From contig REDI01000052.1 in NCBI GenBank assembly GCA_007693595.1, forward strand, positions 1 to 64,000: a stretch of DNA of 64,000 bases. The letters run 5' to 3'. Positions 48,427 to 57,105 of the stretch are shown piece after piece. The translations under genes and the position numbers were made by a program. Every line of letters starts with the position of its first letter. Position 1 is the stretch's first letter. Origin of the DNA: Deltaproteobacteria bacterium. GTDB taxonomy: Bacteria > Myxococcota_A > UBA796 > GCA-2862545. Below the pieces are notes generated by a model. That model was given only the letters and a program-made list of their open reading frames with translations. It made no database searches and had not been told where the DNA came from.

Positions 48427-50232
48427 TCAGCCTCGCTCGACCGAGAGCACGGCCAGGAAGGCCTTTTGGGGGACTTCGACACTCCCCACGGCCTTCATGC
48501 GTTTCTTGCCCTCTTTCTGGCGCTCTAGGAGCTTGCGCTTGCGGCTGATGTCGCCGCCGTAACACTTGGCGGTGACGTTCTTTCGGTAGGCCTTGACGGT
48601 AGACCGGGCCACGACTCGAGTTCCGATAGCCGCCTGAATCGGAATATCGAACATCTGTCGTGGGATATGTTCCTTAAGTTTCTTGGTCATACCCGAGCCC
48701 TTGTAGTGGGCGTCGTCGCGGTGGCAGATGAGCGAGAGCGCGTCGACCGACTCCCCGTTGATCAGGATGTCGAGCCGGACCAGATCGTCGGGCTGCCAGC
48801 GGACGATGTCGTAATCCATCGAGGCGTAGCCTCGGGTCGCGCTCTTGAGCTTGTCGAAGAAGTCGAAGACGACCTCGGCATAAGGAAGATCGTAGACGAG
48901 CACAGCCCGCGTCTCGGAGCTGTAGGAGAGGTCGACCTGTTGGCCACGGCGCTCGGTACAGAGCTTGAAGACCGCGCCGAGGTGCTCGGCGGGCACATGG
49001 ATCGTGACCCGGGCTATCGGCTCGGCGATGTGCTCGATCTCGCCCAGCGAAGGCAAGTGGGAGGGGCTGCGGATCTCGAGCAGCTCGTCGGTCTTGCACA
49101 AGACTTGATAGACGACGCTCGGCGCGGTCGTGATCAGGTCGAGATCGTACTCGCGCTCCAGGCGCTCCTGGACGATCTCCATGTGCAGGAGCCCGAGAAA
49201 GCCAACTCGAAAGCCAAGCCCCAAGGCGTCGCTGCTCTCGGGCTCCGTCGTGATGGCCGCGTCGTTGAGCTTGAGCTTCTCGAGCGCATCTCGGAGGTCT
49301 TCGTAATCAGCGCTTTCGACCGGATAAACCCCAGAGAAGACCATGGGTTTCGTCTCTTGAAAGCCGGGGAGAGGCTCGGCGGCACCCCGCAGGCTCAGCG
49401 TGACGGTATCGCCCACCCTCGCGTCGCGAAGGTCTTTGATGCTGGCGATGATAAAGCCGACATCGCCCGAGGCCAAGACATCTCGCTCCACGGCGACCGG
49501 CGTAAAGACTCCGAGCTTCTGCGCATCATAGACGGCTCCGGTCGCCATAAGCTTGATGCCATCGCCCTTGCGCAAGATCCCGTCGAAGACCCGCACGAGC
49601 ACGATCACCCCGACGTACTTGTCGAACCAGGAGTCGATGATCAGCGCTCGGAGCGGTTCGGACTCGTGGTCGTCGGGGGGTGGGATCTGCTGGACGATGG
49701 CCTCGAGGAGTTCGTCGATGCCCAGCCCGGTCTTGGCCGAGGTCAACACCGCGCCGGAGCAGTCGAGGCCGATACCGTCTTCGACCTCACCCACGACGCG
49801 ATCAGGGTCCGCGCTGGGCAGGTCGATCTTGTTGATCACAGGAACGAGGGCCAGATCTTGCTCGATGGCCAGGTAGACGTTGGCGAGGGTCTGGGCTTCG
49901 ACCCCCTGGGCCGCGTCGACCACGAGCAGGGCCCCTTCGCAGGCGGCGAGGGAGCGGCTGACCTCGTAGCTGAAGTCGACGTGACCGGGCGTGTCGATGA
50001 GGTTGAGCTGGTACTCGACGCCATCGCGAGCGCGGTACAGCATGGAGGCCGTCTGGGCCTTGATGGTGATTCCCCGCTCCCGCTCGATGTCCATGGAGTC
50101 GAGGAGCTGGGCCTTCATGTCGCGGTCGGCCACCGCTCCAGTTCGCTGGAGCATGCGATCGGCGAGCGTGGACTTGCCGTGATCGATGTGGGCGATGATG
50201 GCGAAGTTGCGAATGCGCGAGATACGGTCCAA
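48427..50232 (-). CDS. lepA: Elongation factor 4 (LepA)
   Basis: A 601-residue translational GTPase that acts on stalled or early ribosomes. G motifs: [10 protein letters not shown], the switch I region [17 protein letters not shown] and NKIDLPSAD. The LepA-specific C-terminal domain follows, with [24 protein letters not shown]. The TTG start at 50232 has GGAGGA 5 bases upstream and matches the usual N-terminus ([19 protein letters not shown]). The longer frame adds 22 unrelated residues. Confidence 0.97.
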   Translation of the reverse strand: MDRISRIRNFAIIAHIDHGKSTLADRMLQRTGAVADRDMKAQLLDSMDIERERGITIKAQTASMLYRARDGVEYQLNLIDTPGHVDFSYEVSRSLAACEGALLVVDAAQGVEAQTLANVYLAIEQDLALVPVINKIDLPSADPDRVVGEVEDGIGLDCSGAVLTSAKTGLGIDELLEAIVQQIPPPDDHESEPLRALIIDSWFDKYVGVIVLVRVFDGILRKGDGIKLMATGAVYDAQKLGVFTPVAVERDVLASGDVGFIIASIKDLRDARVGDTVTLSLRGAAEPLPGFQETKPMVFSGVYPVESADYEDLRDALEKLKLNDAAITTEPESSDALGLGFRVGFLGLLHMEIVQERLEREYDLDLITTAPSVVYQVLCKTDELLEIRSPSHLPSLGEIEHIAEPIARVTIHVPAEHLGAVFKLCTERRGQQVDLSYSSETRAVLVYDLPYAEVVFDFFDKLKSATRGYASMDYDIVRWQPDDLVRLDILINGESVDALSLICHRDDAHYKGSGMTKKLKEHIPRQMFDIPIQAAIGTRVVARSTVKAYRKNVTAKCYGGDISRKRKLLERQKEGKKRMKAVGSVEVPQKAFLAVLSVERG

Positions 50233-50299
50233 GCAGATCCTCCGACGGTCGGCGGGCATAACCGACCGTAGCGAACGTGTCTGGCCAAGCGCGACCACC

Positions 50300-50326
50300 T
50301 TGACACCCGTGGTGCGCGGGTTAGCT
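50300..50326 (+). promoter_or_regulatory. Possible promoter of rpsT
   Basis: A perfect -35 hexamer TTGACA (50300-50305). The best -10 is TTAGCT (50321-50326) at a short 15-base spacing. It lies in the gap between the divergent lepA and rpsT genes, about 120 bases before the rpsT start. Confidence 0.35.
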
Positions 50327-50446
50327 GCGCGGGTCGCTGGACCTGAGGCTCAGCCGCCCACGCGGTGGCCTCCCCGTCAGGGGACCCCGGGACCAATCAC
50401 CCTTCGCGCCGAGCGCGACCCACGAATCATCGCCTGGAGATCTGCC

Positions 50447-50719
50447 GTGCCCCACCACAAGGACGCCATCAAGCGGCTCAAGCAAAACGAGAAGCGCCGC
50501 GCCCGCAACCGCCACTTCCGCAGCCGTATGCGCAACCAGATCAAGAAGCTCCGCGCCACGATCAGCGAGGGCGACGTCGAGCAGGCGCAGTCCGAGCTGC
50601 GCACGACCATGAGCACGATCCATCGGGTCGCGAGCAAGGGCGTCATCCACAAGAATCAAGCGGCTCGCAAGATCAGCCGCTTAAACAAGGCCGTCAAGAA
50701 GCTCGCCCTGGGCGCCTGA
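50447..50719 (+). CDS. rpsT: 30S ribosomal protein S20
   Basis: A 90-residue, very basic helical protein that binds 16S rRNA. The typical N-terminus (MPHHKDAIKRLKQNEKRRAR), FRSRMRNQIKKL, and the C-terminal VIHKNQAARKISRLNKAVKK are all present. The start is GTG with GGAG 8 bases upstream. It is followed by a hairpin terminator. Confidence 0.97.
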   Translation: MPHHKDAIKRLKQNEKRRARNRHFRSRMRNQIKKLRATISEGDVEQAQSELRTTMSTIHRVASKGVIHKNQAARKISRLNKAVKKLALGA

Positions 50720-50749
50720 GACCCTCGCATTCCTGAGCGGCACCCGTTC

Positions 50750-50786
50750 GGCCCGCCTCCTCCCCTGGAGCGCGGGCCCGGTTTCG
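50750..50786 (+). terminator. Hairpin terminator after rpsT
   Basis: GGCCCGC-CTCC, loop TCCCCT, GGAG-C-GCGGGCC: an 11-bp stem with one bulge, followed by CGGTTTCG. It may serve rpsT on the plus strand and, because it is nearly symmetrical, the convergent holA gene. Confidence 0.55.
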
Positions 50787-50803
50787 TTGGGGCCAAGCTC
50801 CGC

Positions 50804-51802
50804 TCAAGTGGTCATCTCGACCACCAGCGCCTCGAGGACTCGCGCGGAGCCCGCGCGATGGCTGTTCATCTCACGGTTCGCGCGCAGCACCCGCTCCAAC
50901 ATCTCGACCGGAGGAGGCGCGGAGTCCGCCAGGGCCCGAATGCGTCCTACGTCGGCGGCCCGAAGTCGGAGCTGTCGACCAATGACCCCATCGGACGCGC
51001 CACGCTGAACCAGCTGGACCGCAGCAGCGACCTTGCGGAGCTGCATGACCACCATCGCGAGCAGATAGTGGGGCTCCTTGGCGTCTGCCAGGAGCCGGTG
51101 GAGAGCCCGGAGCGCCAGGGCAGGGTCCCGCTGGGCCAGCCCCGTCGTCAGCTCCCAGACCTCCTCCTCGGCGAGGGCGGAGCACACGGCCCGGAGGTCT
51201 TCGGCGCGAACGGGCCCCTCGCCCACGTAGACCGCGAGCTTGTCCACCTCGAGAGCGAGCGCTCCGAGATCCTCCCCCACGAGCTCGACCAAGAGCGCGG
51301 CGTCTCGGGCGGCTAGCGAAAGCCCCTGGTCCGCCGCACGCTGCGCGACGAACCGGGCACGGTGTACCCCGGAGCTTGAGAACTTTTGTACGTACCCCGC
51401 CTTCTTGAAGGCATTGACCAGGCGCGTGCCCCAAGCTTTCTGCCCCTTGCGTGGCTTGCCAAAAGGACCCGCGACCGCGATCAACAAGGTGCTCGGCGAC
51501 GGATCGGAGAGATAATCGACCAAGGCCTCGTGAAAACCATCCTGGGCCCGCTCGAGATCGCGGACCACCACGACGCGCAGGTCCGACATCATCGGCACGG
51601 TGCGCGCCGCGCTCAGCGCGGTGTCGGCGCCTGGATCATCACCTCTCCACCGGCCAAAGTTGAAGGACGGTAGACCACAGCGCTGCTTGGCCCAGATCTC
51701 GGCCTCGTCCGCGGCTGCGTCGAGGAGGAGCGGGGGCTCCCCGTACAAATAGATCGCCCGAACTCCCTGCTCCAGCGCGTCGGTCAGCGGGGAGGACGAC
51801 AT
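50804..51802 (-). CDS. holA: DNA polymerase III subunit delta
   Basis: A 332-residue clamp-loader subunit. It shows the HolA order: an N-terminal AAA-like region (YLYGEPPLLLDAAADEAE), VVVVRDLERAQD, VAGPFGKPRKGQKAWG, DAALLVELVGEDLGALALEVDKLAVYVGEGPVRAEDLRAVC, and a helical collar domain with ALRALHRLLADAKEPHYLLAMVVMQLRK. The delta subunit opens the beta clamp. The start ATG has CGGAG upstream. The first 19 bases overlap the end of the lptE-like gene, the common order in proteobacteria. Confidence 0.93.
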   Translation of the reverse strand: MSSSPLTDALEQGVRAIYLYGEPPLLLDAAADEAEIWAKQRCGLPSFNFGRWRGDDPGADTALSAARTVPMMSDLRVVVVRDLERAQDGFHEALVDYLSDPSPSTLLIAVAGPFGKPRKGQKAWGTRLVNAFKKAGYVQKFSSSGVHRARFVAQRAADQGLSLAARDAALLVELVGEDLGALALEVDKLAVYVGEGPVRAEDLRAVCSALAEEEVWELTTGLAQRDPALALRALHRLLADAKEPHYLLAMVVMQLRKVAAAVQLVQRGASDGVIGRQLRLRAADVGRIRALADSAPPPVEMLERVLRANREMNSHRAGSARVLEALVVEMTT

Positions 51803-52251
51803 GAGGGCTCCGCGGCGAGGGCGTCGACGAGGCGAGCGGCGATCCGCTGGCTCAGACGCTCTAGCGCATCGGCACGACGATGCACCATGGACTCTGGACC
51901 GGGACCGACGCTCCAGCTGTCGCTCCCGCTCACCTCGACCACACAGGCGGGGCGGGATCGGATCTCGGCGCGGACGAGGAGCCGCGCCCTCCACACCTCA
52001 GCGGAGCCCCCCTCGGCCGCACCCACGGGATCGTGGACCACCTCTCTGATCTCGATCGAGAGCGGCGGCCCGCGGTGGTCCACCCCTCCCCGCAGCAAGG
52101 CTCGCTCCACCTCGCCGCGGAGAGCCGCCGAGAGACCCGGCTCGACCGTCACACCGCGAGGAGGCTCGACCGCGATCGAGCCCAGGGGGAGCCTTCCAGC
52201 AGAGAGCCCACAAGCAGCGAGGAAGAGCAGCGTGGCTGGTCGTGCGTTCAC
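51784..52251 (-). CDS. LptE-like LPS-assembly lipoprotein
   Basis: 155 residues with a lipobox LAACG near residue 14. The mature part is a beta-alpha sandwich with the LptE pattern (SIAVEPPRGVTVEPGLSAALRGEVERALL) and ends in helices. LptE plugs the LptD barrel that places LPS in the outer membrane. Sequence similarity is weak, so the call rests largely on the lipobox, the length and the position directly upstream of holA. The start is GTG. Confidence 0.65.
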   Translation of the reverse strand: MNARPATLLFLAACGLSAGRLPLGSIAVEPPRGVTVEPGLSAALRGEVERALLRGGVDHRGPPLSIEIREVVHDPVGAAEGGSAEVWRARLLVRAEIRSRPACVVEVSGSDSWSVGPGPESMVHRRADALERLSQRIAARLVDALAAEPSCRPPR

Positions 52252-52279
52252 AGGTCGCGTCCCCTCCGGCAGTCCGACA

Positions 52280-52292
52280 GGCTAGACTAGCC
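52280..52292. promoter_or_regulatory. Palindrome GGCTAGACTAGCC, possible divergent -10 region
   Basis: A perfect palindrome about a single central base in the 128-base gap between the divergent lptE-like and outer-membrane-protein genes. It gives a -10-like hexamer on each strand (TAGACT forward, TAGTCT reverse). It may be a shared promoter core or an operator. Confidence 0.35.
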
Positions 52293-52379
52293 TCAGCGCA
52301 CCGCGTAGACCACCGCGAAGCCGCGACCTCATCGAGTCCTTGCAACCCTTTGTCCCTATCTTTCGACGCGGAGCAGACT

Positions 52380-53168
52380 GTGAGAACCCTCACCCTCGGA
52401 CTGCTGAGCCTGTGCTTCAGCACCACAGCGATCGCCGAAGCACCCACCTCCAGCCTCGCCGAGCCCGAGCCCAGCGCCGGGGCCTCGTCAGAGTCCTCGG
52501 AGCCCGAGGGGCGCAACTTCGACATGGAGCTCGGCTTCCGCGGCCGAACCTTGGGTGTACCGCGCTCGATCCTCGACATCTGGTTCTGGGACGACGACGC
52601 ACCGGGCTGGATCCACTCCGAGCCGCGGCCTGGTGTGAACGCCTACAGCGGCGGGCTCGAGTTCATCGTCAAGAGCAAGCGCGATCCCGACGCGAACAGC
52701 AGCCAGAACGGCATCTTCTATGTCCAATGGATCGCCAACAACACCCCCGAAGGCTACTGGGATGATCGCGAAGATCCGCCTATCCACACCGACGGCGACT
52801 ACATCGTGCCCTCGTCGAACCTCGGCTTGGTCGCCCTGGGAGCGAACTACGCCTACGAGGTTCACCTCGTGAAGATGGCGCACACAAACGGAAACTTCGG
52901 GCTATCTTTGCTTTTTGGTGGGGGCCTCGGTGTCGCCTTCCTGGTTGGAGAGCTCGAATACTGGAACGCTCAAGGTGGCTCCACCGCCATCGAGCGTCAC
53001 CGAGCGGGAGCCCCCTCGGCTGGCACCAAGCCGATCCCCCCAGTCCTGCCTCTGGTCGACATCAACGCTGGGGTTCGATTCAACTTCGGCGACCGCGTGG
53101 TGCTGAGAATCGAAGGTGGCTTGCAGACCATGCTCTACGCCGGAGGAAGCCTGGGTCTGATGTTCTGA
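52380..53168 (+). CDS. Secreted outer-membrane-type beta protein of unknown function
   Basis: 262 residues. The GTG start at 52380 has GGAG 6 bases upstream and gives a signal peptide ending AIAEA. A Glu/Ser/Pro linker follows. The mature part alternates aromatic and Gly residues in long strands (DMELGFRGRTLG, GIFYVQWIANN, NFGLSLLFGGGLGVAFLVG) and ends in VLRIEGGLQTML ... GLMF with a terminal Phe, as in outer-membrane barrels. I recognise no named family. Confidence 0.75.
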   Translation: MRTLTLGLLSLCFSTTAIAEAPTSSLAEPEPSAGASSESSEPEGRNFDMELGFRGRTLGVPRSILDIWFWDDDAPGWIHSEPRPGVNAYSGGLEFIVKSKRDPDANSSQNGIFYVQWIANNTPEGYWDDREDPPIHTDGDYIVPSSNLGLVALGANYAYEVHLVKMAHTNGNFGLSLLFGGGLGVAFLVGELEYWNAQGGSTAIERHRAGAPSAGTKPIPPVLPLVDINAGVRFNFGDRVVLRIEGGLQTMLYAGGSLGLMF

Positions 53169-53356
53169 GCGGGTGCGCACGCACCGGCCCCGACCTTGCG
53201 CGGACGCTCCCAGCGCAATACTTGCCCTCCAAGCAGCGTCGACGAGCATCCGCCCGGCGCGAGCCCCTCAAAGGTGGCGCTCCCCGCTACGTGGTGCTAT
53301 ACGCCGTGGCGCTCTCTGGAGCCCTCGGGTCCCCTACACTTCCTTGGAGTTCGATT

Positions 53357-53587
53357 TTGATCTTGGTCACAGTCCGCGATAACGAGCCTTTCGAGAAGGC
53401 CCTTCGCCGTTTCCGTCGCAAGGTGGAGCGCGAGGGCATCCGCAAAGACATCAAGAAGAACAGCTTCTACCTGAAGCCTGGCGAGAAGCGCCGCCTCAAG
53501 CAACGCCTGGCTGAGAAGCGTCGTCGCAAGGCCCTCCGACGCGCCGCGCGTCGCGCAGCTCGCAGCAGCCGCTCCCCCAGGGGCTAA
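53357..53587 (+). CDS. rpsU: 30S ribosomal protein S21
   Basis: A 76-residue basic protein. It begins VTVRDNEPFEKALRRFRRKVEREGI and ends with an Arg/Lys/Ala-rich helix (EKRRRKALRRAARRAARS), as S21 does. The TTG start at 53357 has GGAG 7 bases upstream; another TTG at 53363 is possible. S21 helps mRNA recruitment to the 30S subunit. Two hairpins follow the gene. Confidence 0.95.
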   Translation: MILVTVRDNEPFEKALRRFRRKVEREGIRKDIKKNSFYLKPGEKRRLKQRLAEKRRRKALRRAARRAARSSRSPRG

Positions 53588-53598
53588 GATCCGCTCCA

Positions 53599-53670
53599 CG
53601 CTGCGGGCCCGACCGCAGCGTCACGACCCGAGAGAGCCCCGCCGCCCTTCGTTGGCCGCGGGGCTCTTGT
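53599..53670 (+). terminator. Two tandem hairpins after rpsU
   Basis: The first hairpin has an 8-bp stem (CGCTGCGG/CCGCAGCG, loop GCCCGA). The second has a 10-bp stem (AGAGCCCCGC/GCGGGGCTCT at 53633-53667) followed by TGT. The U-tracts are weak, but the stems are strong. Confidence 0.5.
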
Positions 53671-53691
53671 CGTGTGCCGAAACCCCTACGA

Positions 53692-54444
53692 TCATGGGGG
53701 TAGTCGCGCGATCGATCCCCCGTCGCGGGGCGCATTCTCGCGCGCACGGGTCCGAGCCTGCCGCGCGAGGACGCTCCTCTCGCGGGGGTCAAGCTCACCG
53801 TAGAGGATCAAGTCCACCTGAAGGGCTAGGTCCCAGCTACGCTGCTCAGCCAGCGCCAACAGCTCTCCGTGGCCTCTCGGATCCGGGCTTCGGCTCCGTA
53901 GGCGAAAGAGCGCTCGAGCCCAGCCCCCGTTGTCGCCCTGAGCGCGATCGGTGAGGGCCCGCAGGGCCGGCTCGTCCAAGCTCATGGCACGGGGATCCGC
54001 TGCGATCCACCAGCGCACCCACGCCCAGGCGAGCTGATCCGCGCAGGGCGTCCGCGCGGAGGTCAACACGGAGAGGGCGCTGCTCCAGCCCATGGCCTCG
54101 CGTCTACGTCGAAAGATCGGATCCCCGTCGAGGCAGCGGACGCCCTCTTCGCGAGCCTGAGAGAACTTATCGCGAGCTTCGATCGGATCGGTCGTAGCCA
54201 GGCCCTCAGCGACCAGGAGTCGGACGTGACGCCAGATCACCTGGGGATCGTCGGGGCGCGAGCGGATCAAGGGCACCATGGTCGCCCGCGCGCCCGCCTC
54301 GAAGCCCGCGACCTCGGGGCGCCAGGCCGCGTCAGCCCTCGCCAGTCCGTCGTCGCGTTCCGCCCGGTCCCGACCGCGCGAGGCACAGCTCAACGCCAGC
54401 GCGATCACACACGCGAGCCTTGCGCTTCGTGACCCAACGCCCAT
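53692..54444 (-). CDS. Lipoprotein of unknown function, helical-repeat type
   Basis: A 250-residue lipoprotein with lipobox LALSC near residue 20. The mature part is helical and Arg/Asp-rich, with a TPR-like spacing of Trp/Ala positions (GARATMVPLIRSRPDDPQVIWRHVRLLVAEG, LALAEQRSWDLALQVDLILYGE). No catalytic motif is seen. The ATG at 54444 has GGAGG 4 bases upstream. It is divergent from the membrane-protein gene at 54479, with only 34 bases between the starts. Confidence 0.68.
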   Translation of the reverse strand: MGVGSRSARLACVIALALSCASRGRDRAERDDGLARADAAWRPEVAGFEAGARATMVPLIRSRPDDPQVIWRHVRLLVAEGLATTDPIEARDKFSQAREEGVRCLDGDPIFRRRREAMGWSSALSVLTSARTPCADQLAWAWVRWWIAADPRAMSLDEPALRALTDRAQGDNGGWARALFRLRSRSPDPRGHGELLALAEQRSWDLALQVDLILYGELDPRERSVLARQARTRARENAPRDGGSIARLPP

Positions 54445-54478
54445 GCCACCTCCCGGCGGAGCATGATACCCGCTCTTC

Positions 54479-55180
54479 GTGTCACACGAATCGATCCTCA
54501 AGAGCGCGCGTGGCGGCTGGACCTTCCTTCGCGACGATCCAGTCGGCACGCTCCTGCCTGGCGCGGTGGTGCTCGGTCTGCAAGCTGCGGGCCTGGCCGC
54601 CATCCAGTGGACCTGGAGGGACCTCACCCCCCTGTGGCTGATCTTGCTCATGGTAGGACTGGTCGCTGCGCGCACCCTGATCGGGGCTCCCTTCCGGGCG
54701 CTGTACCTCTCCAGCGCCGCGAAGCGGGTCGAGCGACCCTTCTCTCCTTGGCGGCGCGCCCCATCGCTGGCCGTGGTCTGGTTGATCAGCGCTCTGGCCG
54801 AGGGGGTGCTCGTGGGCGCTTTGCTCATCGCGACCCTCGGGCCCGCCTGGTGGCTCCTGTCGCGAGGGACCTACTGGGGCGCAATACTTCTCGCGACCCT
54901 GACCACTGTTCCTGTCTTGATCTTTGGAGTAGGGTCCCGAGTCCTGTTCGCCTACGCGAGCATCGAAGCCACCGCAGGCCAGCGACCGGCCTTTCAGGCC
55001 TTGGAGCATGGAATGCGCGGCGCTCTGAACGACGCGCCCGCGGTCTTCGGGATCTTGCTCGGTGGCGAGGCGCTGACCGCCATCGGGGGCCTCCTCTGTG
55101 GCGCCGGTGCGCTGCCGGGCTCGATCTACGCCGACCTCACCCTCCTCCACCGCTGGTCCAGCCGACCCGAGGCCTCATGA
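54479..55180 (+). CDS. Membrane protein of unknown function
   Basis: 233 residues with about five membrane spans (near 22-40, 50-68, 95-118, 124-145 and 185-205). It opens with an amphipathic helix (SILKSARGGWTFLRDDP). The layout resembles uncharacterised bacterial YciC/DUF-type membrane proteins, with a repeated Ala/Arg helix (YASIEATAGQRPAFQALEHG). The start is GTG. The stop overlaps the ATG of the thioredoxin-like gene (ATGA), so the two are coupled. Confidence 0.7.
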   Translation: MSHESILKSARGGWTFLRDDPVGTLLPGAVVLGLQAAGLAAIQWTWRDLTPLWLILLMVGLVAARTLIGAPFRALYLSSAAKRVERPFSPWRRAPSLAVVWLISALAEGVLVGALLIATLGPAWWLLSRGTYWGAILLATLTTVPVLIFGVGSRVLFAYASIEATAGQRPAFQALEHGMRGALNDAPAVFGILLGGEALTAIGGLLCGAGALPGSIYADLTLLHRWSSRPEAS

Positions 55181-55719
55181 CCCTTCGACCTGCCCTGCTG
55201 CTCCTGCTCGCCTCATGCACCCCCTCGCCCCTCGATCCCGAAGCCTCCGCAACAGGCGCCCAGGACCCCGCGTCCTCCGCGCCGGCCTCCACGACCACGC
55301 GGGAAGAGCCCTCCATCGAGCGCCTCGACGCCGAGGCGCTCCGAGATCGACTCGCCTCCCCTGCGGACAAGGTGCGCGTCGTGAACTTCTGGGCGATGTG
55401 GTGCGCACCCTGCAAGGCCGAGATGCCTGCGCTGACCCGCTTCGCCTCCGCCCGACCCGACATTGAGCTGATCTTCGTGAACCTCGACCACCCCAGGGCC
55501 CCCGAGAAGCGATTGTACCGCTACTTGCAGGAGCAGTCGCTCGTCCCCTACGCCCACCTCCGACCCGCCGAAGGAGAGAACGACCTCACCTCCAAGCTCG
55601 ACGAGTGGCCCGACGTCCTGCCCGTGACCTGGATCCTCGCCCAGGACGGCACCACGCGCGCTCGCCTCCTCGGAGCGATCGACGAGCAGACCCTCACCAC
55701 AGCGGTCGGCGTTGAGTAA
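55177..55719 (+). CDS. TlpA-like thioredoxin-fold lipoprotein
   Basis: A 180-residue lipoprotein (lipobox LLLASC near residue 14), with a Ser/Ala linker and then a thioredoxin domain. The active site is FWAMWCAPCKAEMPAL (CxxC), with the cis-Pro loop at VLPVTWIL. TlpA/ResA-type proteins reduce disulfides outside the membrane, often for cytochrome c maturation. A palindrome (CGGGG with GCAA, 55737-55757) just after the stop may fold in the transcript before the tRNA-Leu. Confidence 0.85.
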   Translation: MTLRPALLLLLASCTPSPLDPEASATGAQDPASSAPASTTTREEPSIERLDAEALRDRLASPADKVRVVNFWAMWCAPCKAEMPALTRFASARPDIELIFVNLDHPRAPEKRLYRYLQEQSLVPYAHLRPAEGENDLTSKLDEWPDVLPVTWILAQDGTTRARLLGAIDEQTLTTAVGVE

Positions 55720-55805
55720 GAAATAACCCATGTCTTCGGGGCGCAAGTTGCTCCCCGCTGCTCCGGCGTGGCACCGCCCCCTGCACCAAGGTAGGAGACG
55801 GGTCC

Positions 55806-55889
55806 GCCCGGATGGCGAAACTGGCAGACGCAGGGGACTTAAAATCCCCTTCCCGAAAGGGAGTGCGGGTTCGAGCCCCGCTCCGGGCA
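55806..55889 (+). tRNA. tRNA-Leu (anticodon TAA), CCA not encoded
   Basis: An 84-base class II tRNA. The acceptor stem GCCCGGA pairs with TCCGGGC, and the discriminator is A. The anticodon loop CTTAAAA gives TAA (codon TTA). A long variable arm (TTCCCGAAAGGGAG region) and a T arm GCGGG-TTCGAGC-CCCGC are present. The following bases are CGC, so the CCA must be added by an enzyme. Confidence 0.95.
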
Positions 55890-55904
55890 CGCGCTGGAGA
55901 CCTC

Positions 55905-56216
55905 ATGCCCTCAGATGACCCGACAGAAGTACCGATCCCTGAGGTCTTGACCACCCTCGCGCGCCGCGTCACCCAACGAGGCCGGCGGCAGTTCGGAAAG
56001 GTCGCCAAGGTAGGGCGCCAGCAGCTTGAGCTCCGGCAGGCCAGGGCCGACCTCGATGACTTCTGGAGCCGCATGGGCAAGACGGCCTTCAGGCTCAACC
56101 AGGCAGGCGAGATCTCCCACCCCGCGCTCGACCGCGCCCAAGCCCGGATCGAGCGGCTCTTACAGCGTATCGACGAGCTTCAGACCCGTCCTTCAGACCT
56201 CGACGACGAGGACTAA
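55905..56216 (+). CDS. Small coiled-coil protein of unknown function
   Basis: 103 residues starting 15 bases after the tRNA-Leu. GGAG lies 6 bases before the ATG. An amphipathic helix (RRVTQRGRRQFGKVAKVGRQQLELRQARADLDDFWSRMG) and a second acidic coiled coil (ALDRAQARIERLLQRIDELQ) fill it. No family is recognised. It may be read through from the tRNA-Leu promoter. Confidence 0.65.
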   Translation: MPSDDPTEVPIPEVLTTLARRVTQRGRRQFGKVAKVGRQQLELRQARADLDDFWSRMGKTAFRLNQAGEISHPALDRAQARIERLLQRIDELQTRPSDLDDED

Positions 56217-56240
56217 CTTCGGCCTTGTCGTAGCACGCTC

Positions 56241-56273
56241 AGAGAAAAGGCCGACCGGACATCCGGTCGGCCT
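56241..56273 (-). terminator. Intrinsic terminator of tRNA-Ala(GGC)
   Basis: On the minus strand, an 11-bp perfect stem (AGGCCGACCGG/CCGGTCGGCCT, loop ATGT) is followed by TTTTCTCT. This is the best rho-independent terminator in the window. It stands 9 bases after the tRNA. Confidence 0.8.
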
Positions 56274-56281
56274 CTTCGAAG

Positions 56282-56357
56282 TGGTGGAGCCGATGGGGAT
56301 CGAACCCACGACCTCTAGAATGCCATTCTAGCGCTCTCCCAGCTGAGCTACGGCCCC
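56282..56357 (-). tRNA. tRNA-Ala (anticodon GGC), CCA encoded
   Basis: A 76-base cloverleaf. The acceptor stem GGGGCCG pairs with CGGCTCC and has the alanine-specific G3-U70 pair. The anticodon loop ATGGCAT gives GGC (codons GCC/GCT). The T arm and encoded CCA are present. It is the second alanine isoacceptor in this window. Confidence 0.96.
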
Positions 56358-56360
56358 AGT

Positions 56361-56376
56361 CGATGGTCTACCATCG
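56361..56376. repeat. Perfect inverted repeat just upstream of tRNA-Ala(GGC)
   Basis: CGATGGT-CT-ACCATCG, arms of 7 bases, beginning 4 bases from the tRNA 5' end. In the precursor RNA it would form a stem in the leader, next to the RNase P site; in DNA it could be an operator. Confidence 0.5.
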
Positions 56377-56476
56377 AGCCCCCGCCCGATAACGAACCCC
56401 TCAACACCCCGCAAGCACGTCCCTCACACTTGCGTTCATGTTCCCTCGAAGTGCCCTTGCTTGGCTGGATGGGCGC

Positions 56477-57010
56477 TCACTCGTTCACGCGGGACGAGTC
56501 GACCAGGGGCTCAAGCTTCGGCCGGAGCGGTTGGGCGACGTCTTGATCGATGAGCTCCGCCAGTCTTGCGGTCGTCTCGCGCTGCCTGGCCGCCAAGAGT
56601 CGTGCCATCTGATAGACAAGCTTATAAGCACCGAGACTCTCATCATCCAGCAAGCGATCAAAGGCCCCCTTCTGAAAGCGGAAGACGGTCGACGGACGCG
56701 CGGCCCTCACGGTGGCGGACCGGCGAGACCCGTCGAGGATCGCCATCTCTCCGATGCAAGCGCGCGTGGACAGGAAGGTGATGGAGCGCTGCTGAATGCC
56801 CGCGTCCTTGAGGACCTCGACCTCTCCTTCGTAGAGCACATACCAAGAGTCCCCCCGATCCCCCTCGCGGAAGAGGATCTGCCCATCGCGCAGGCGCTGC
56901 ACCTGCATGATGGGCACGATCTCAGAGAGTTCCTCGGGCTCGAGATCGCGGAACATCGGGGTATCGACCAAGAAATCCAGCATCGAAGCCAACGTGATGG
57001 TCGAAGACAT
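56477..57010 (-). CDS. Cyclic-nucleotide-binding domain protein
   Basis: 177 residues. The cNMP-binding beta-roll covers about 15-135, with ILFREGDRGDSWYVLYEGEVEVL and the phosphate-binding cassette CIGEMAILDGSRRSATVRA, whose Glu and Arg contact the ligand. The C-terminal helices carry no helix-turn-helix, so it is not a CRP-type regulator; it may sense cAMP/cGMP and act on a partner. A strong AGGAGGTGA lies before the ATG. It is divergent from the Trypco1-like operon, which could be its target. Confidence 0.85.
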   Translation of the reverse strand: MSSTITLASMLDFLVDTPMFRDLEPEELSEIVPIMQVQRLRDGQILFREGDRGDSWYVLYEGEVEVLKDAGIQQRSITFLSTRACIGEMAILDGSRRSATVRAARPSTVFRFQKGAFDRLLDDESLGAYKLVYQMARLLAARQRETTARLAELIDQDVAQPLRPKLEPLVDSSRVNE

Positions 57011-57105
57011 GGGCTCACCTCCTAGGCGGCCTGTTCTACCATGCTTTCCTGTTGCGCCGTGCTGGCGTACAGTCTCCCATCACAGAGAGCCCCTTGGAGG
57101 TCCTT

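Noticed and set aside
48667-50271. 534-codon open frame on the plus strand opposite lepA
   Set aside because: An antisense shadow of a highly conserved gene; repetitive Asp/Val/Leu composition and no ribosome binding site.
55737-55757. Palindrome after the TlpA-like gene as an intrinsic terminator
   Set aside because: The stem is interrupted, the loop is too small and no U-tract follows on either strand.
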